From Pleomorphomonas carboxyditropha (GTDB taxonomy: Bacteria; Pseudomonadota; Alphaproteobacteria; Rhizobiales; Pleomorphomonadaceae): a DNA stretch of 64,000 bases. The stretch lies in NCBI RefSeq assembly GCF_002770725.1, contig NZ_NQVN01000003.1:186001-250000 (forward strand). The letters are read 5' to 3'. Positions 40,303-49,504 of the stretch are shown in pieces. Both the position numbers and the translations under genes were made by a program. Numbering within the stretch: position 1 is the stretch's first letter; each line of letters opens with the position of its first letter. Below the pieces are notes generated by a model. That model made no database searches. It had not been told where the DNA came from and saw only the letters and a program-made list of their open reading frames with translations.

Positions 40303-41088
40303 ATGCTGCTTTCCGTTCGACGTCCTGCGCTTCTCGCCCTGCTGCTGCCGCTCGCACTCGCCGCCGCCGGGTGCGCCAACAACCGGCCGGTGATCACCAC
40401 CCGCGGCGACGTCTCGGTGACGGGCTCGGTCGACCGGATGACCGACGCGCAGATCGCCGCCGCCGCGTCGGCCTGGGGCCAGCGCTACGACGCCGATCCC
40501 AAGAGCCGAACCAATATCCTGAACTACGCCGCCGCCCTACGGCTCGGCGGCCGCACCGACCAGGCCGTGGCCGTGCTCGAAAAGGGCATGGTCGCCTCCC
40601 AGAACGATCCGGAAATGAGCGCCGCCTACGGCAAGGCGCTGGCGGCCAACGGCAATTTCGACCAGGCGCTCAGGGTCATCCGCCAGACCCAGCAGCCGGA
40701 CCGGCCCGACTGGAAGCTCTATTCGGCCGAAGGCGCCATTCTCGACCAGCAGGGCAATCCGGCCGAGGCGCGCGCCACCTACCAGAAGGCGCTGCAGATC
40801 GCCCCCCGCGAGGCGTCGATCTACAACAATCTGGCGCTGTCCTATCTCTTGGCCGGCGACGTCGCCAATGCCGAGAAGACGCTCAGGCAGGCGGCGGCGC
40901 TTCCGGGCGCCACCAGCCGCATTCGCCAGAACCTGGCGCTGGTGCTCGGCTTGCAGGGCAAGTTCAAGGAAGCCGACGCCATCGCCCGGCAGGAACTCGA
41001 CCCGGCGCAGGCGGAGGCCAACGTCGCCTATCTCAAGTCGATGCTGAGCCAGGCCAACACCTGGAAGGAAGCCCGCGCGCAGGGCTGA
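40303..41088 (+). CDS. TadD-like TPR lipoprotein
   Basis: This 261-residue protein begins with a lipoprotein signal (LLALLLPLALAAAGC, modified Cys at residue 24) and contains about five TPR units from residue 55, including PEMSAAYGKALAANGNFDQAL and ASIYNNLALSYLLAGDVANAE. The layout matches TadD, the pilotin-like lipoprotein of Flp/Tad pili. No other tad gene is nearby. ATG 40303 is chosen; GTG 40294 is possible. An unused AAGGAGGA stands at 40251-40258. Confidence 0.78.
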   Translation: MLLSVRRPALLALLLPLALAAAGCANNRPVITTRGDVSVTGSVDRMTDAQIAAAASAWGQRYDADPKSRTNILNYAAALRLGGRTDQAVAVLEKGMVASQNDPEMSAAYGKALAANGNFDQALRVIRQTQQPDRPDWKLYSAEGAILDQQGNPAEARATYQKALQIAPREASIYNNLALSYLLAGDVANAEKTLRQAAALPGATSRIRQNLALVLGLQGKFKEADAIARQELDPAQAEANVAYLKSMLSQANTWKEARAQG

Positions 41089-41135
41089 CCGCTTCTACTC
41101 CGGCGGCCGTCCGGCACGACTTTCAAAACGCTCTG

Positions 41136-42428
41136 TCATTCCCCGCGCGGCGGCGCGTAGGCGGCCGGATCGACGGTTTCCGGCCGGCCCGGCAGGTCGA
41201 GCCGGGCAAGCCGCGGTGGCGTGTCGGCGATCACCCTGCCGTTGCGGACCACGGCGAGGCGCGTCGGCTTCAGGCGGATCGCCTCCACCGTGTCGCGGGC
41301 CTGCAACAGCACGAAGTTCGCCGCCCTGCCCACTTCCAGGCCGTAATCCTCGAGGCCGATCGCCTTTGCCGCCCGGTCGGTAACGCAATGGAAGGCGGTA
41401 TCGATCGCATCGAGCGCCGTCATCTGGCCGACGTGGACGGCCATCGACGCCACTTCCAGCATGTCGGCCGAACCCATGGAATACCAGGGGTCCATCACGC
41501 AGTCGTGGCCGAAGGCGACGTTGACGCCGGCCTTCAGGAGCTCGGGCACCCGCGTCATGCCGCGCCGCTTGGGATAGCTGTCGTGACGGCCTTGCAGCGT
41601 GATGTTGATCAGCGGATTGGCGACGGCATGGACGCCGGCCTCCCGCATCAGCGGCATCAGCTTGGAGACGTAATAGTTGTCCATGGAATGCATGGAGGTG
41701 AGATGGCTGCCCACCACCCTGCCCTGCAATCCGGTGCGGATCGTCTCGGCGGCCAGCGTCTCGATGTGGCGGGACAGCGGGTCGTCGCTCTCGTCGCAGT
41801 GGAGATCGACCATCAGGCCGCGCTCGGCGGCGATCTCGCAGAGGCGGCGCACCGAGGCGGCGCCGTCGGCCATGGTGCGCTCGAAATGCGGAATGCCGCC
41901 GACCACGTCGACGCCCATGTCGAGCGCCCTGAGAAGGTTGCGCTCGGCGGTCGGCGACCGGTAGAAGCCGTCCTGCGGGAAGGCGACGAGCTGCAGGTCG
42001 ATATAGGGGGCGACGCGCTTCCTCACCTCCAACAGCGCCTCGACGGCCAGCAGGCGGTCGTCGCAGACGTCGACGTGGCTGCGGATGGCGAGAAGGCCCT
42101 GGCTGACCGCGAGATCGCAATAGCGGAGCGCCCGCTCGACCACCGCCTTCTGGGTGAGAAGCGGCTTCAGCTCGCCCCAGAGGGCGATGCCCTCCAGCAG
42201 CGTGCCCGAGCGGTTCATGCGCGGCAGGCCGAGCGACAGCGTCGCGTCCATGTGGAAGTGGGGATCGACGAAGGGCGGCGTCACCAGCCGCCCCGTCGCG
42301 TCGATGGCAGTGCGGGCGGGTCCGCCGATCGCCGGCCGGATGTCGACGATGCGGCCCGCGTTGACGGCGATGTCGACGCCGGTGCGGCCGTCGGCGAGAT
42401 TGGCGTTCTCAATGAGCAGGTCGAGCAT
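41136..42428 (-). CDS. codA: Cytosine deaminase-like amidohydrolase
   Basis: This 430-residue amidohydrolase matches E. coli CodA through much of its length: PHFHMDATLS (metal HxH), IRSHVDVCDD, LQLVAFPQDG, IPHFERTMADGA, VDLHCDESDDP, ASHLTSMHSM-like GSHLTSMHSMDNYY, ANPLINITLQGRHDSYPKRRG and FGHDCVMDPWYSMG with the metal Asp. It should deaminate cytosine or a related cyclic amine such as isoguanine or creatinine. The ATG 42428 lies 23 bases after the LysR gene stop, so the two probably share a transcript. Confidence 0.85.
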   Translation of the reverse strand: MLDLLIENANLADGRTGVDIAVNAGRIVDIRPAIGGPARTAIDATGRLVTPPFVDPHFHMDATLSLGLPRMNRSGTLLEGIALWGELKPLLTQKAVVERALRYCDLAVSQGLLAIRSHVDVCDDRLLAVEALLEVRKRVAPYIDLQLVAFPQDGFYRSPTAERNLLRALDMGVDVVGGIPHFERTMADGAASVRRLCEIAAERGLMVDLHCDESDDPLSRHIETLAAETIRTGLQGRVVGSHLTSMHSMDNYYVSKLMPLMREAGVHAVANPLINITLQGRHDSYPKRRGMTRVPELLKAGVNVAFGHDCVMDPWYSMGSADMLEVASMAVHVGQMTALDAIDTAFHCVTDRAAKAIGLEDYGLEVGRAANFVLLQARDTVEAIRLKPTRLAVVRNGRVIADTPPRLARLDLPGRPETVDPAAYAPPRGE

Positions 42429-42451
42429 GGCGAGCCTCGGTTGGGCGGAGT

Positions 42452-43381
42452 TCAGGCGGGCGTCCGGACCGTCGGGGCCGCGTCGGTGTGATCCTTGAGG
42501 TAGGTCCACAGCCGTTCGACGCGGGCGCGCACCTTGTCCATGTTGCGGAAGATGCGGATGCGCATGTCGATCACCGCCTCGGGATCGACGACCACGAGCT
42601 TGCCGGCCTCGATCTCGGCGCGGATGGTGTTGCCGGGCAGCCAGGCCACGCCGCGGCCGGTGATCGCCATGGTCTTGATCGCCTCGGCCATCGGGTTCTC
42701 GTAGATCTTGGCGAGATTGAGCGCCTCGCCGCGCTCGGCTAGCAGCACGGAGACCAACCGGCCGAGGAAGGTCTCCGGCGCGTAGGCGAGATAGGGAACG
42801 GGCTTTTCCGAGCCGCCCGGCAGCGGGAACAGCGGCGCGCCGGCCTCGTCGGGCGCCGATACCGGCATCACCCGGTCGCCGCCGAGATCGAGCGAGGGAA
42901 AGCGCTCGGGGTCGAGCAGCACCGGCACGCGCGGATGCTCGTAGGTGAGCAGGAAGTCGCAGTCGCCTTCCGCGAACATGCGGATGCTGTCATGGAAGTT
43001 CTCGGTGATCAGCCGGGCGTGGATCGGCCCGAAGCCGGACTCCACGTCCTTCAGCCACCAGGGAAAGAAGGAGATCGACAGCGAATGCAGCGTCGAGAAG
43101 GTCAGGATGCCCTGGCCCTGCGCCCGGCCGGAGCGCAGCTCGGCGCGCTCCAGCAGGATCAGGCGCAACACCTCCTCGGCGGTCTCGCGGAAGCGGCGGC
43201 CTTCGGCCGTCAACGTCGTCGGGTAGGTGGAGCGGTCGACCAGCGGCACGCCGAGCCATTGTTCGAGCTGCTGGATCCGGCGGCTGAAGGCGGACTGGGT
43301 GACGCGGCGTTCGACGGCCGAGCGCGAGAAGCTGCGCGTGTTGGCGAGGCTCACGAAATCCTCGAGCCACTTGATTTCCAC
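42452..43381 (-). CDS. LysR-family transcriptional regulator
   Basis: This 309-residue regulator has an N-terminal winged helix (WLEDFVSLANTRSFSRSAVERRVTQSAFSRRIQQLE, in two parts) and a C-terminal LysR substrate domain from about residue 90. GTG 43381 gives the usual short lead MEIKWLEDF. It lies in the same direction as, and 23 bases before, the cytosine deaminase-like gene, unlike the common divergent arrangement, so it may control its own operon. Confidence 0.88.
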   Translation of the reverse strand: MEIKWLEDFVSLANTRSFSRSAVERRVTQSAFSRRIQQLEQWLGVPLVDRSTYPTTLTAEGRRFRETAEEVLRLILLERAELRSGRAQGQGILTFSTLHSLSISFFPWWLKDVESGFGPIHARLITENFHDSIRMFAEGDCDFLLTYEHPRVPVLLDPERFPSLDLGGDRVMPVSAPDEAGAPLFPLPGGSEKPVPYLAYAPETFLGRLVSVLLAERGEALNLAKIYENPMAEAIKTMAITGRGVAWLPGNTIRAEIEAGKLVVVDPEAVIDMRIRIFRNMDKVRARVERLWTYLKDHTDAAPTVRTPA

Positions 43382-43512
43382 AGATCGGCACTCCCGTTCG
43401 AGGCCGCACGGCCTCTTGCGCACAACGACGCGCCCGGAAAAGGGTCACGCCCGTTATGTACGCAGACGGAAGGCAAAGTCGAGGCCCGTCAGCATATTAT
43501 CAGCGGTCGGCC

Positions 43513-43992
43513 TCAGCCCTGCCGGGCGAGGAAACTTTCGATCGCCTCGACGACGAGCGCGTGGTCCTCGTTCTGCGGCAGCCCCGACACGGTGACGGTG
43601 CCGACGAGGCCGGTACCGATCACCCGGATCGGGAAGGCGCCGCCGTGGGCGGCGTATGCAAGCGGGTCGACCAGCATCGCCTCGTGGAACGGCACGTCCT
43701 TCAGCGCCGCCCGCCGGCCCATGTAATAGGAGGAATGGCCGAAGCGCATGACGACGGCGTTCTTGCGGATCACCCATTCGTCGTTGTCGGCGGCGGTGCC
43801 GGGGAGCGCGGCGTGGAAGAGCTGCTGGCCGGCGCGCCTCACGTCGACGGTGATCGGCAGGCCACGGGCGCGGCCGAGCTCCATCAGGTGGAGGCCGAGG
43901 CCAATGGCGGTGTCGTTGTCGAAGGCCGGGAACTGCAGGCGCTCCTCCTGCGCCAGCAGGTCGTCGAGAAATTCCTGGGAGATGAAAGTCAT
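43513..43992 (-). CDS. UPF0303 haem-degrading-domain protein
   Basis: This 159-residue protein belongs to the UPF0303 / haem-degrading (HbpS/GlcG-like) fold: TAIGLGLHLMELGRARGLPITVDVRR, NAVVMRFGHSSYYMGRR and HGGAFPIRVIGTGLVGTVTVSGLPQNEDHALVVEAI. Its function in bacteria is not settled. Its ATG overlaps the flippase stop (ATGA), so it is translated after that gene. Nothing in it suggests polysaccharide work. Confidence 0.8.
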   Translation of the reverse strand: MTFISQEFLDDLLAQEERLQFPAFDNDTAIGLGLHLMELGRARGLPITVDVRRAGQQLFHAALPGTAADNDEWVIRKNAVVMRFGHSSYYMGRRAALKDVPFHEAMLVDPLAYAAHGGAFPIRVIGTGLVGTVTVSGLPQNEDHALVVEAIESFLARQG

Positions 43993-45437
43993 GGTCGCGT
44001 CCCTGCGAATTTTCCGGTGATGAGGCCGACCAGCGGCGGCAGATGCCTATAATAGACGGCAGCGAGCGCCGCGACATAGGAAAGGCCGCCGATCAACACG
44101 GCGCCCACAAGACCAAGGGCGGTATGTGGCCAGTCCACCACGTGGACGGCAAGGCCCATGACGAGGGTGGCGGCGGCGATCCGGGCGGTGTCGGCAACCG
44201 GGAACCGGAAGCCGCAGAGCCGGATCGCGACGACGGCTGAGAGCGCCAGCGTCAGGCTGGACGCGATAAGCGCGCCGACGACCACGCCCACCAGATAGTC
44301 CATGTAGAAGCCGATGGTGGCGAGACCGGTGGTGGCGGCGATTTCAAACAGGCCGATGAGGACGAGCAGGCCGTAGCGGCGGTCCAGCGTCAGCATCTGG
44401 CCGGTGGCATGGGCATGATAGGCGCGGACCATGCCGCCGAAAGCGGCGAGGCCGAGGATGGAGCGCGTCACGTCGCGGTAGGTTTCGGCGACCGCAATGT
44501 CGACGAGAATGTCCGTGACCAGCCAGAGGCCGACCACCGACGGCAGCAACACGGCGGTCAGCAGGGCGGCATTGGTCTTGAGCTGGTCGAGCGCCGCCTC
44601 GCGGTCGCCGGCGTTGATCAGCCGGGCGGCGATCGGGAAGGCGGCGACGGCCACCAGCATCGAGGCGACGGAGGCCGAGCGGCGGCCGAGACCCCAGCCG
44701 ACGGCCATCAGGCCGAAGGCGGCCGAGCCGCCGATATGGTCGACGACGTAGCGAATGCCGTTCTCGCCGAACCAGCCGATGCCGTTGATGGCCAGCATCG
44801 GCCCGCCGTTCAGGATGGCGTCCTTCAGGATGACGAGGTCGAGGCGGGCCGTCCTGAGGCTGGCGCCGATCATCGGCAGGGCGAGGGCGGTGCCGAGCGC
44901 CTGCATCGCCGCGTAGGCGAGCAGCAGTTCGCCGGCCGAGGCGCCGAAGGCGCCCGTCGCGAGCAGGCCGGCGACGAGGCCGCCCACCGGTCCCGAGGTC
45001 AGGAGCAGCGTATAGGCGAGGATCTTGTCCTGGGCCCGCGCCCGCTCGCCGAAATGGTTATTGAGGCCGCGCGTCACGTAATAGGCGGAGATGATCAGGA
45101 AGACGGTCAGCGGATCGCCGCGCCCGTCGAAGAAATGCATGGACAGGCCGGCGGCGGCGAGCTCGGGCAGCGTCAGCAGCACGATCAGCGTCGTCTCGGT
45201 CTCGAGGTAACGGCGGCGGCCGTTGGCATCCTCGGCGGGCGGCAGGAAACGCAGCGTGTAGAAGGAGAACCAGGACCGGCTCACCATATAGGCGAGCTCC
45301 TGCGTCGAGGTGACCAGGACGAAGGTGGACATCTCCGTCGGCGACAGCCACCAGGTCCAGATCATCATCGACAGGAACTGCGCCACCGGCGACAGGAACT
45401 GCGCCGGCAGGTAGAGGATGGTCTGGCGGATCAGCAT
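43989..45437 (-). CDS. Polysaccharide flippase-like protein (oligosaccharide/lipopolysaccharide export, MOP superfamily)
   Basis: This 482-residue membrane protein has about 12-14 hydrophobic helices and the layout of Wzx/PST transporters, which flip lipid-linked repeat units across the inner membrane. The ATG at 45437 overlaps the upstream polymerase gene by 7 bases. Sequence identity with any known Wzx is not visible by eye, so subfamily is open. Confidence 0.75.
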   Translation of the reverse strand: MLIRQTILYLPAQFLSPVAQFLSMMIWTWWLSPTEMSTFVLVTSTQELAYMVSRSWFSFYTLRFLPPAEDANGRRRYLETETTLIVLLTLPELAAAGLSMHFFDGRGDPLTVFLIISAYYVTRGLNNHFGERARAQDKILAYTLLLTSGPVGGLVAGLLATGAFGASAGELLLAYAAMQALGTALALPMIGASLRTARLDLVILKDAILNGGPMLAINGIGWFGENGIRYVVDHIGGSAAFGLMAVGWGLGRRSASVASMLVAVAAFPIAARLINAGDREAALDQLKTNAALLTAVLLPSVVGLWLVTDILVDIAVAETYRDVTRSILGLAAFGGMVRAYHAHATGQMLTLDRRYGLLVLIGLFEIAATTGLATIGFYMDYLVGVVVGALIASSLTLALSAVVAIRLCGFRFPVADTARIAAATLVMGLAVHVVDWPHTALGLVGAVLIGGLSYVAALAAVYYRHLPPLVGLITGKFAGTRP

Positions 45438-46738
45438 GGCGGCGCCCCTCCGGGGGACTGGCGACGACAGGCGAAGGCCGTGATGAGGAGGGTTGTCAGA
45501 AGCGCGAGCTCCAGCGATTTGGTGGAGAAGGACGAGATGGCCGTCGAGATCACGAAATAGATGCCGAGCGGCATGAGGACGGATGGGCCGAAGCGGCGAA
45601 CCAGCTCGCCGAAGAAGGCGGCAAGTCCCAGCAGAAAGAACAGCGTGACGAAGCCGCCGTAATAGGCAACGAAGCCGATGTAGGCGCTCTCGATGGCGTA
45701 GGGCGTGCCTATTCTCGGCAGCATTGCCTTGACGGCGGCGACATCCGGACCAAACACCACCTCCGGCCAGGACATGTCGCGGAAGATCGAGAGCATGGCG
45801 ACGCGCGCCATGGCGCTGCCGTCGTCGTCCACGAAACGATGGAGGATGCGATCGATCATACCGCCGTCGACGACGAGGATGACGCCGATCACCAGAAGGG
45901 TGGTCGCCAGGATGGCAGCCGCCGCCGTTGCCAGCGAAAAGCGCCATCCGAGCAGCAGGCGGGCGCCGGCGCCGGCGGCTATGACGAACAGCGCGGCGGC
46001 CGACAGGACCATGGCGGTTCGCCCGCCGAAGAAAGACAGCGCGCCGAAGTGAAACGCCACGAGAAGGAGGCGCGGTCCCCGGCGGAAAGGTCCGGCGCCG
46101 AGGGCCAGCGACACCAGGCAGACCGCCGTGGTCATGGCGTTCATCAGCGGATGGCCAAGCAGCGCCGTCGCCCGCCATTCCCAGGACAGCAGTTCCCCGT
46201 TGACGTAAAGGGGCGTCAGCCGGAAACCGCCCAGCACCTCCGCGTAGCCGAGCAGGCTGTTGACGGCGAGGATCCCTTGCACGAGGAGCGCCAGGCTCCG
46301 CATCTCGCCGGCTCCGAGGCGGACAAGCGAGGCGAACAGGCAGGCGGTCAGCACGAAATTGTCGATCACCTGCGAAATAGGCGTCTTCTGCACGAAGATC
46401 ACCTGGAACGCCAGGAGACCGATCGCCAGGAAAAAGACGATCAGGCCCGGACTCTCGCGCCAGCCGCGGACCAGGAAGGCGGCGACCCCGCCGTCCACGA
46501 CGATCCAGGCCATCAGCGCCGGCACCGACAGGTAGCTCGCCGGATGGATCTTGACGAGCGGGCTGCCGCCGGCCGCGTCATAGGGGATGCCGATCAGATT
46601 AAGCATCTGGCCCGACAGCAGAAAGAGCGCCAGGACGGACAGGAACGTCAGGCCGACGGCAAACGGCCGGACGTCGATGACAACGCCGGCACCAGCGGAG
46701 CTGTAGGAAACGGGAAGCTGAAACGCCCGTACGGCCAT
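45431..46738 (-). CDS. VpsF/Wzy-like polysaccharide polymerase
   Basis: This 435-residue membrane protein has about 10-11 hydrophobic helices with a large periplasmic loop between, including MSWPEVVFGPDVAAVKAMLPRIGTPYAIES (in parts), an O-antigen ligase/polymerase style region, and the stretch TPYAIESAYIGFVAYYGG resembles VpsF. It would polymerise repeat units in the periplasm. ATG 46738 is preferred; ATG 46795 would add 19 residues but has no ribosome site. Confidence 0.7.
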   Translation of the reverse strand: MAVRAFQLPVSYSSAGAGVVIDVRPFAVGLTFLSVLALFLLSGQMLNLIGIPYDAAGGSPLVKIHPASYLSVPALMAWIVVDGGVAAFLVRGWRESPGLIVFFLAIGLLAFQVIFVQKTPISQVIDNFVLTACLFASLVRLGAGEMRSLALLVQGILAVNSLLGYAEVLGGFRLTPLYVNGELLSWEWRATALLGHPLMNAMTTAVCLVSLALGAGPFRRGPRLLLVAFHFGALSFFGGRTAMVLSAAALFVIAAGAGARLLLGWRFSLATAAAAILATTLLVIGVILVVDGGMIDRILHRFVDDDGSAMARVAMLSIFRDMSWPEVVFGPDVAAVKAMLPRIGTPYAIESAYIGFVAYYGGFVTLFFLLGLAAFFGELVRRFGPSVLMPLGIYFVISTAISSFSTKSLELALLTTLLITAFACRRQSPGGAPPC

Positions 46739-46876
46739 GCCGGTGTCGACCCCTGACGAACCCTGTGAAAACCAGGGGGATCGTCGTGGCCGCATGGTTA
46801 ACCGGCGGTCTTCGCCGTACGGCTGGCGTCTCTATTTCGACCGACAGCGTTCACGTTTCCTTAAGCGCGCCGACTT

Positions 46877-49192
46877 ATGGTTAACAACGTGCAAACATGG
46901 GCGGAAAGCAAGTTGAACAACCGCTTTACATACGACGAGAAGGATGCCGGCAGGCCGGCGGCCGAGGAAACGCGCCGCCCGGGCGAGGTCGACATCGGCG
47001 TGCTTCTGTCCATCCTGTTCCGGCAGTGGTTGCTGATTTTGGCCATCACGTTGCTGTTTGTCGGCGTCGGGCTTGCCTATGCGACGCTCGCCCCCCGGGT
47101 CTGGCAATCGACGGCGCGCGTGTTGCTCGACCCCCGCGACAAGCAGGTGGCCGGTCCCGATCTGTCGCAGCCGATCCAGGGCATCGATGCCGTGTGGATC
47201 GACACCCAGGCCAATATCGTCACCTCCGCCGCCATCCTGTCGACGGTCATCGACACGCTCGACCTCGAGCATGACCCGGAATTCGGCGGCACCAGCGACG
47301 AGACGCTCAGGGCGCTCGTCAAGGCCATCAAGGTGGCGCGGGCCGACCAGACCTATGTGCTCGATATCTCGGTGCTGAGCGACTCGGCCAGCAAATCGGC
47401 GCGTATCGCGCAGGAACTCGCCGAGGCCTTCGTCGCCAACCAGGTCGAGGTGAAGGCGGCCGCGGTCCGCGAGGCGAGCAACCTCATCAACCGTCAGCTC
47501 GACGACCTCCGCTCCAAGGCCCGCGCCGCCCAGGAGAAGCTCGAGACCTATCGGCGCGACCACGGCATCCTCACCGCCAACGGCCGTTCGGTGGACGAGG
47601 ACACGCTGCGCCAGCTCAACGACGCCTATGTGGCCGCCCGCCTGCGCACGCAGGATGCCAAGGCCCGCCGCGACAAGATCGCCGCCGCCCGCGCCAGCGG
47701 TTCGGACGCCGCGCTCGGCGGCATCGACTCCACCGTTCTGAGCCGCCTCAAGATAGAACGGGCGCTGGCCGCCCGCACGGTCGGCGAGCTCGCCCAGGAC
47801 CTCGGTCCCAGCCATCCCCGCATGGTGGCGGCGCGCGGCGACCTTTCCCGCGCCGACGCCCAGATCGAGGCCGAGCTCAAGACGCTGTCGGCGAGCACCG
47901 ATGCCGAATACCAGGTGGCGGCGGCCGCCGAGGCGTCGGCACGCAAGGCGCTCGACGACGCCAGCGCGGTGGTCACCGACACCAGCGAGCGGACCATCGA
48001 GCTGCGCGAGCTCGAGAACGAGGCCTCGCTGCGCGCCGACATGTACAAGAACTACGTGGCGCGCACCGAGGAAATCACCCTGCAGGCCAACACGCAGGTA
48101 TCCGACGCGCGCGTCATCGCCCCGGCCAATGTGCCGCTTTCGCCCTACGCTCCGCGCCGAACCATCATTCTGGCGCTTGCCGGCATCGCCGGCCTCGGCC
48201 TCGCGCTGACCATCGCCGTCTATCGCGGCCGCCGCTATCTGCCGGAATACCGGTGGATCGAAGAGGCGGCCGTCGCCAAGTCCGTCGGCGAAACCAGGCC
48301 GGCCGTCGCGGCGGGCACCCTGCAGGAGGCAGTCCTCGACTTCGCAGAAGTGGCGGCCGAGGCGGATGATCCCGATGAGGCGCCGTCGCCGATCGTGGCC
48401 GAAGACGAGGCGGACCGGGCCGAAACCGCTCTCTCCGACGACGCTCCGGCAGCCCCGCCGGTTCTCGCCGAGCTGTCCGTTGCCACGCGGGTCGTCGCCC
48501 ACGACCGGCGGGGGCGGCCGGCCATTCGGACCGCGCGCACCATTCTCACCAGCGCGATCGCCGATGGCGAGGGAGTACCGCTGCCAACCGCCGCCAAGAC
48601 GTTCGAGGACCTTGCCCGCAACGTCACAACGGCGGCCGGGGCATCGCGAAAGATCCTGGTGCTCGGCGCCAACGACGGACCGGCGGCCGCGACGGTCGCC
48701 TTCGGCCTCGCGCACGTCCCGACCGAGGACGGCGTTCTGCTGGTCGACGCCTCCTGGGACGATCTGCCGCTCTATCGCGCCTACGTCGACGAGACGATGC
48801 CCGGCGTGATCGACGTCATCGCCGGCACGGCCGATGCGGCCAGCGTCGCCATCTGCGAGGGAGGCCCCGACGTCACGCTGATCGGCGTCGGCGGGCCGGA
48901 CGCGGCGGCCGATATCGCCGCCAACGTCGGCCGCATCGCCGACTTTGTCGACAAGCTCTCCCACGATTTCGGCCGCGTCGTCCTGCATTGCGGGCATCGC
49001 CATTCGCCGGAGCTGCTGAAGGCTCTCCTCGCCAGGGTCGACGCGGTGCTGATCGTCGCCGACGCCGTCGTCGAGGACGACGACGAGGCGGCGGAGATGG
49101 TGCGCGACCTCCTGGGCGCCCTGCCGGCCTTCACGGGCCTGGTGCTGGTGACGGAGCGCCCCGAACAACTCGCCGTCGCCGAGCGAGCCTGA
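46877..49192 (+). CDS. Wzz/GNVR exopolysaccharide chain-length protein with degenerate kinase-like domain
   Basis: This 771-residue protein is a polysaccharide co-polymerase. Transmembrane helices lie at about 50-70 and 425-445, with a long periplasmic coiled-coil region between (Wzz plus GNVR, with LRADMYKNYVARTEEI). Residues 460-570 are an acidic linker rich in Ala/Glu/Asp. Residues 575-771 resemble a BY-kinase/CpsD domain, but Walker A is replaced by LGANDGPAAAT (no GKST) and Walker A' by LLVDASWDD; no Tyr-rich tail follows. It is divergent from the polymerase-flippase pair. The start is ATG 46877; GTG 46889 is a possible alternative. Confidence 0.8.
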   Translation: MVNNVQTWAESKLNNRFTYDEKDAGRPAAEETRRPGEVDIGVLLSILFRQWLLILAITLLFVGVGLAYATLAPRVWQSTARVLLDPRDKQVAGPDLSQPIQGIDAVWIDTQANIVTSAAILSTVIDTLDLEHDPEFGGTSDETLRALVKAIKVARADQTYVLDISVLSDSASKSARIAQELAEAFVANQVEVKAAAVREASNLINRQLDDLRSKARAAQEKLETYRRDHGILTANGRSVDEDTLRQLNDAYVAARLRTQDAKARRDKIAAARASGSDAALGGIDSTVLSRLKIERALAARTVGELAQDLGPSHPRMVAARGDLSRADAQIEAELKTLSASTDAEYQVAAAAEASARKALDDASAVVTDTSERTIELRELENEASLRADMYKNYVARTEEITLQANTQVSDARVIAPANVPLSPYAPRRTIILALAGIAGLGLALTIAVYRGRRYLPEYRWIEEAAVAKSVGETRPAVAAGTLQEAVLDFAEVAAEADDPDEAPSPIVAEDEADRAETALSDDAPAAPPVLAELSVATRVVAHDRRGRPAIRTARTILTSAIADGEGVPLPTAAKTFEDLARNVTTAAGASRKILVLGANDGPAAATVAFGLAHVPTEDGVLLVDASWDDLPLYRAYVDETMPGVIDVIAGTADAASVAICEGGPDVTLIGVGGPDAAADIAANVGRIADFVDKLSHDFGRVVLHCGHRHSPELLKALLARVDAVLIVADAVVEDDDEAAEMVRDLLGALPAFTGLVLVTERPEQLAVAERA

Positions 49193-49289
49193 AGGGCGCC
49201 ACCCGACGGGGTGTGCCGGCCACGCCGGCCGGCGACGCCCCATCCGTCCAGCGCCTGGCGTGGACGGCCGGGGCAATCGCTTGCTTCCG

Positions 49290-49318
49290 TCGAAAACAAA
49301 TCGGCATTTCGTTACAAT
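49290..49318 (+). promoter_or_regulatory. Candidate promoter of the WecG-GT4 unit
   Basis: TCGAAA (49290-49295), 17 bases, TACAAT (49313-49318). It is the best -10-like site in the 312-base gap 49193-49504, which otherwise holds only a G/C stem-loop region near 49210-49245 and no gene. Confidence 0.35.
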
Positions 49319-49504
49319 TTGAAGGATCGGATAAATCCGGACTGAACGGCGATCGACCTAAGCTGGCAGCGAGCGGGAAGAGCCGTGTTTGCAGCACGGC
49401 CCTCCCCGGACGTTGCAATTCGCTGGGAGGCGGGGATGGGATCTTCATGGTCCGTCGCGCGTCTCCGGCGTCGGGATGGCGCTTGACGCGCCGGAGAGTC
49501 GCCA

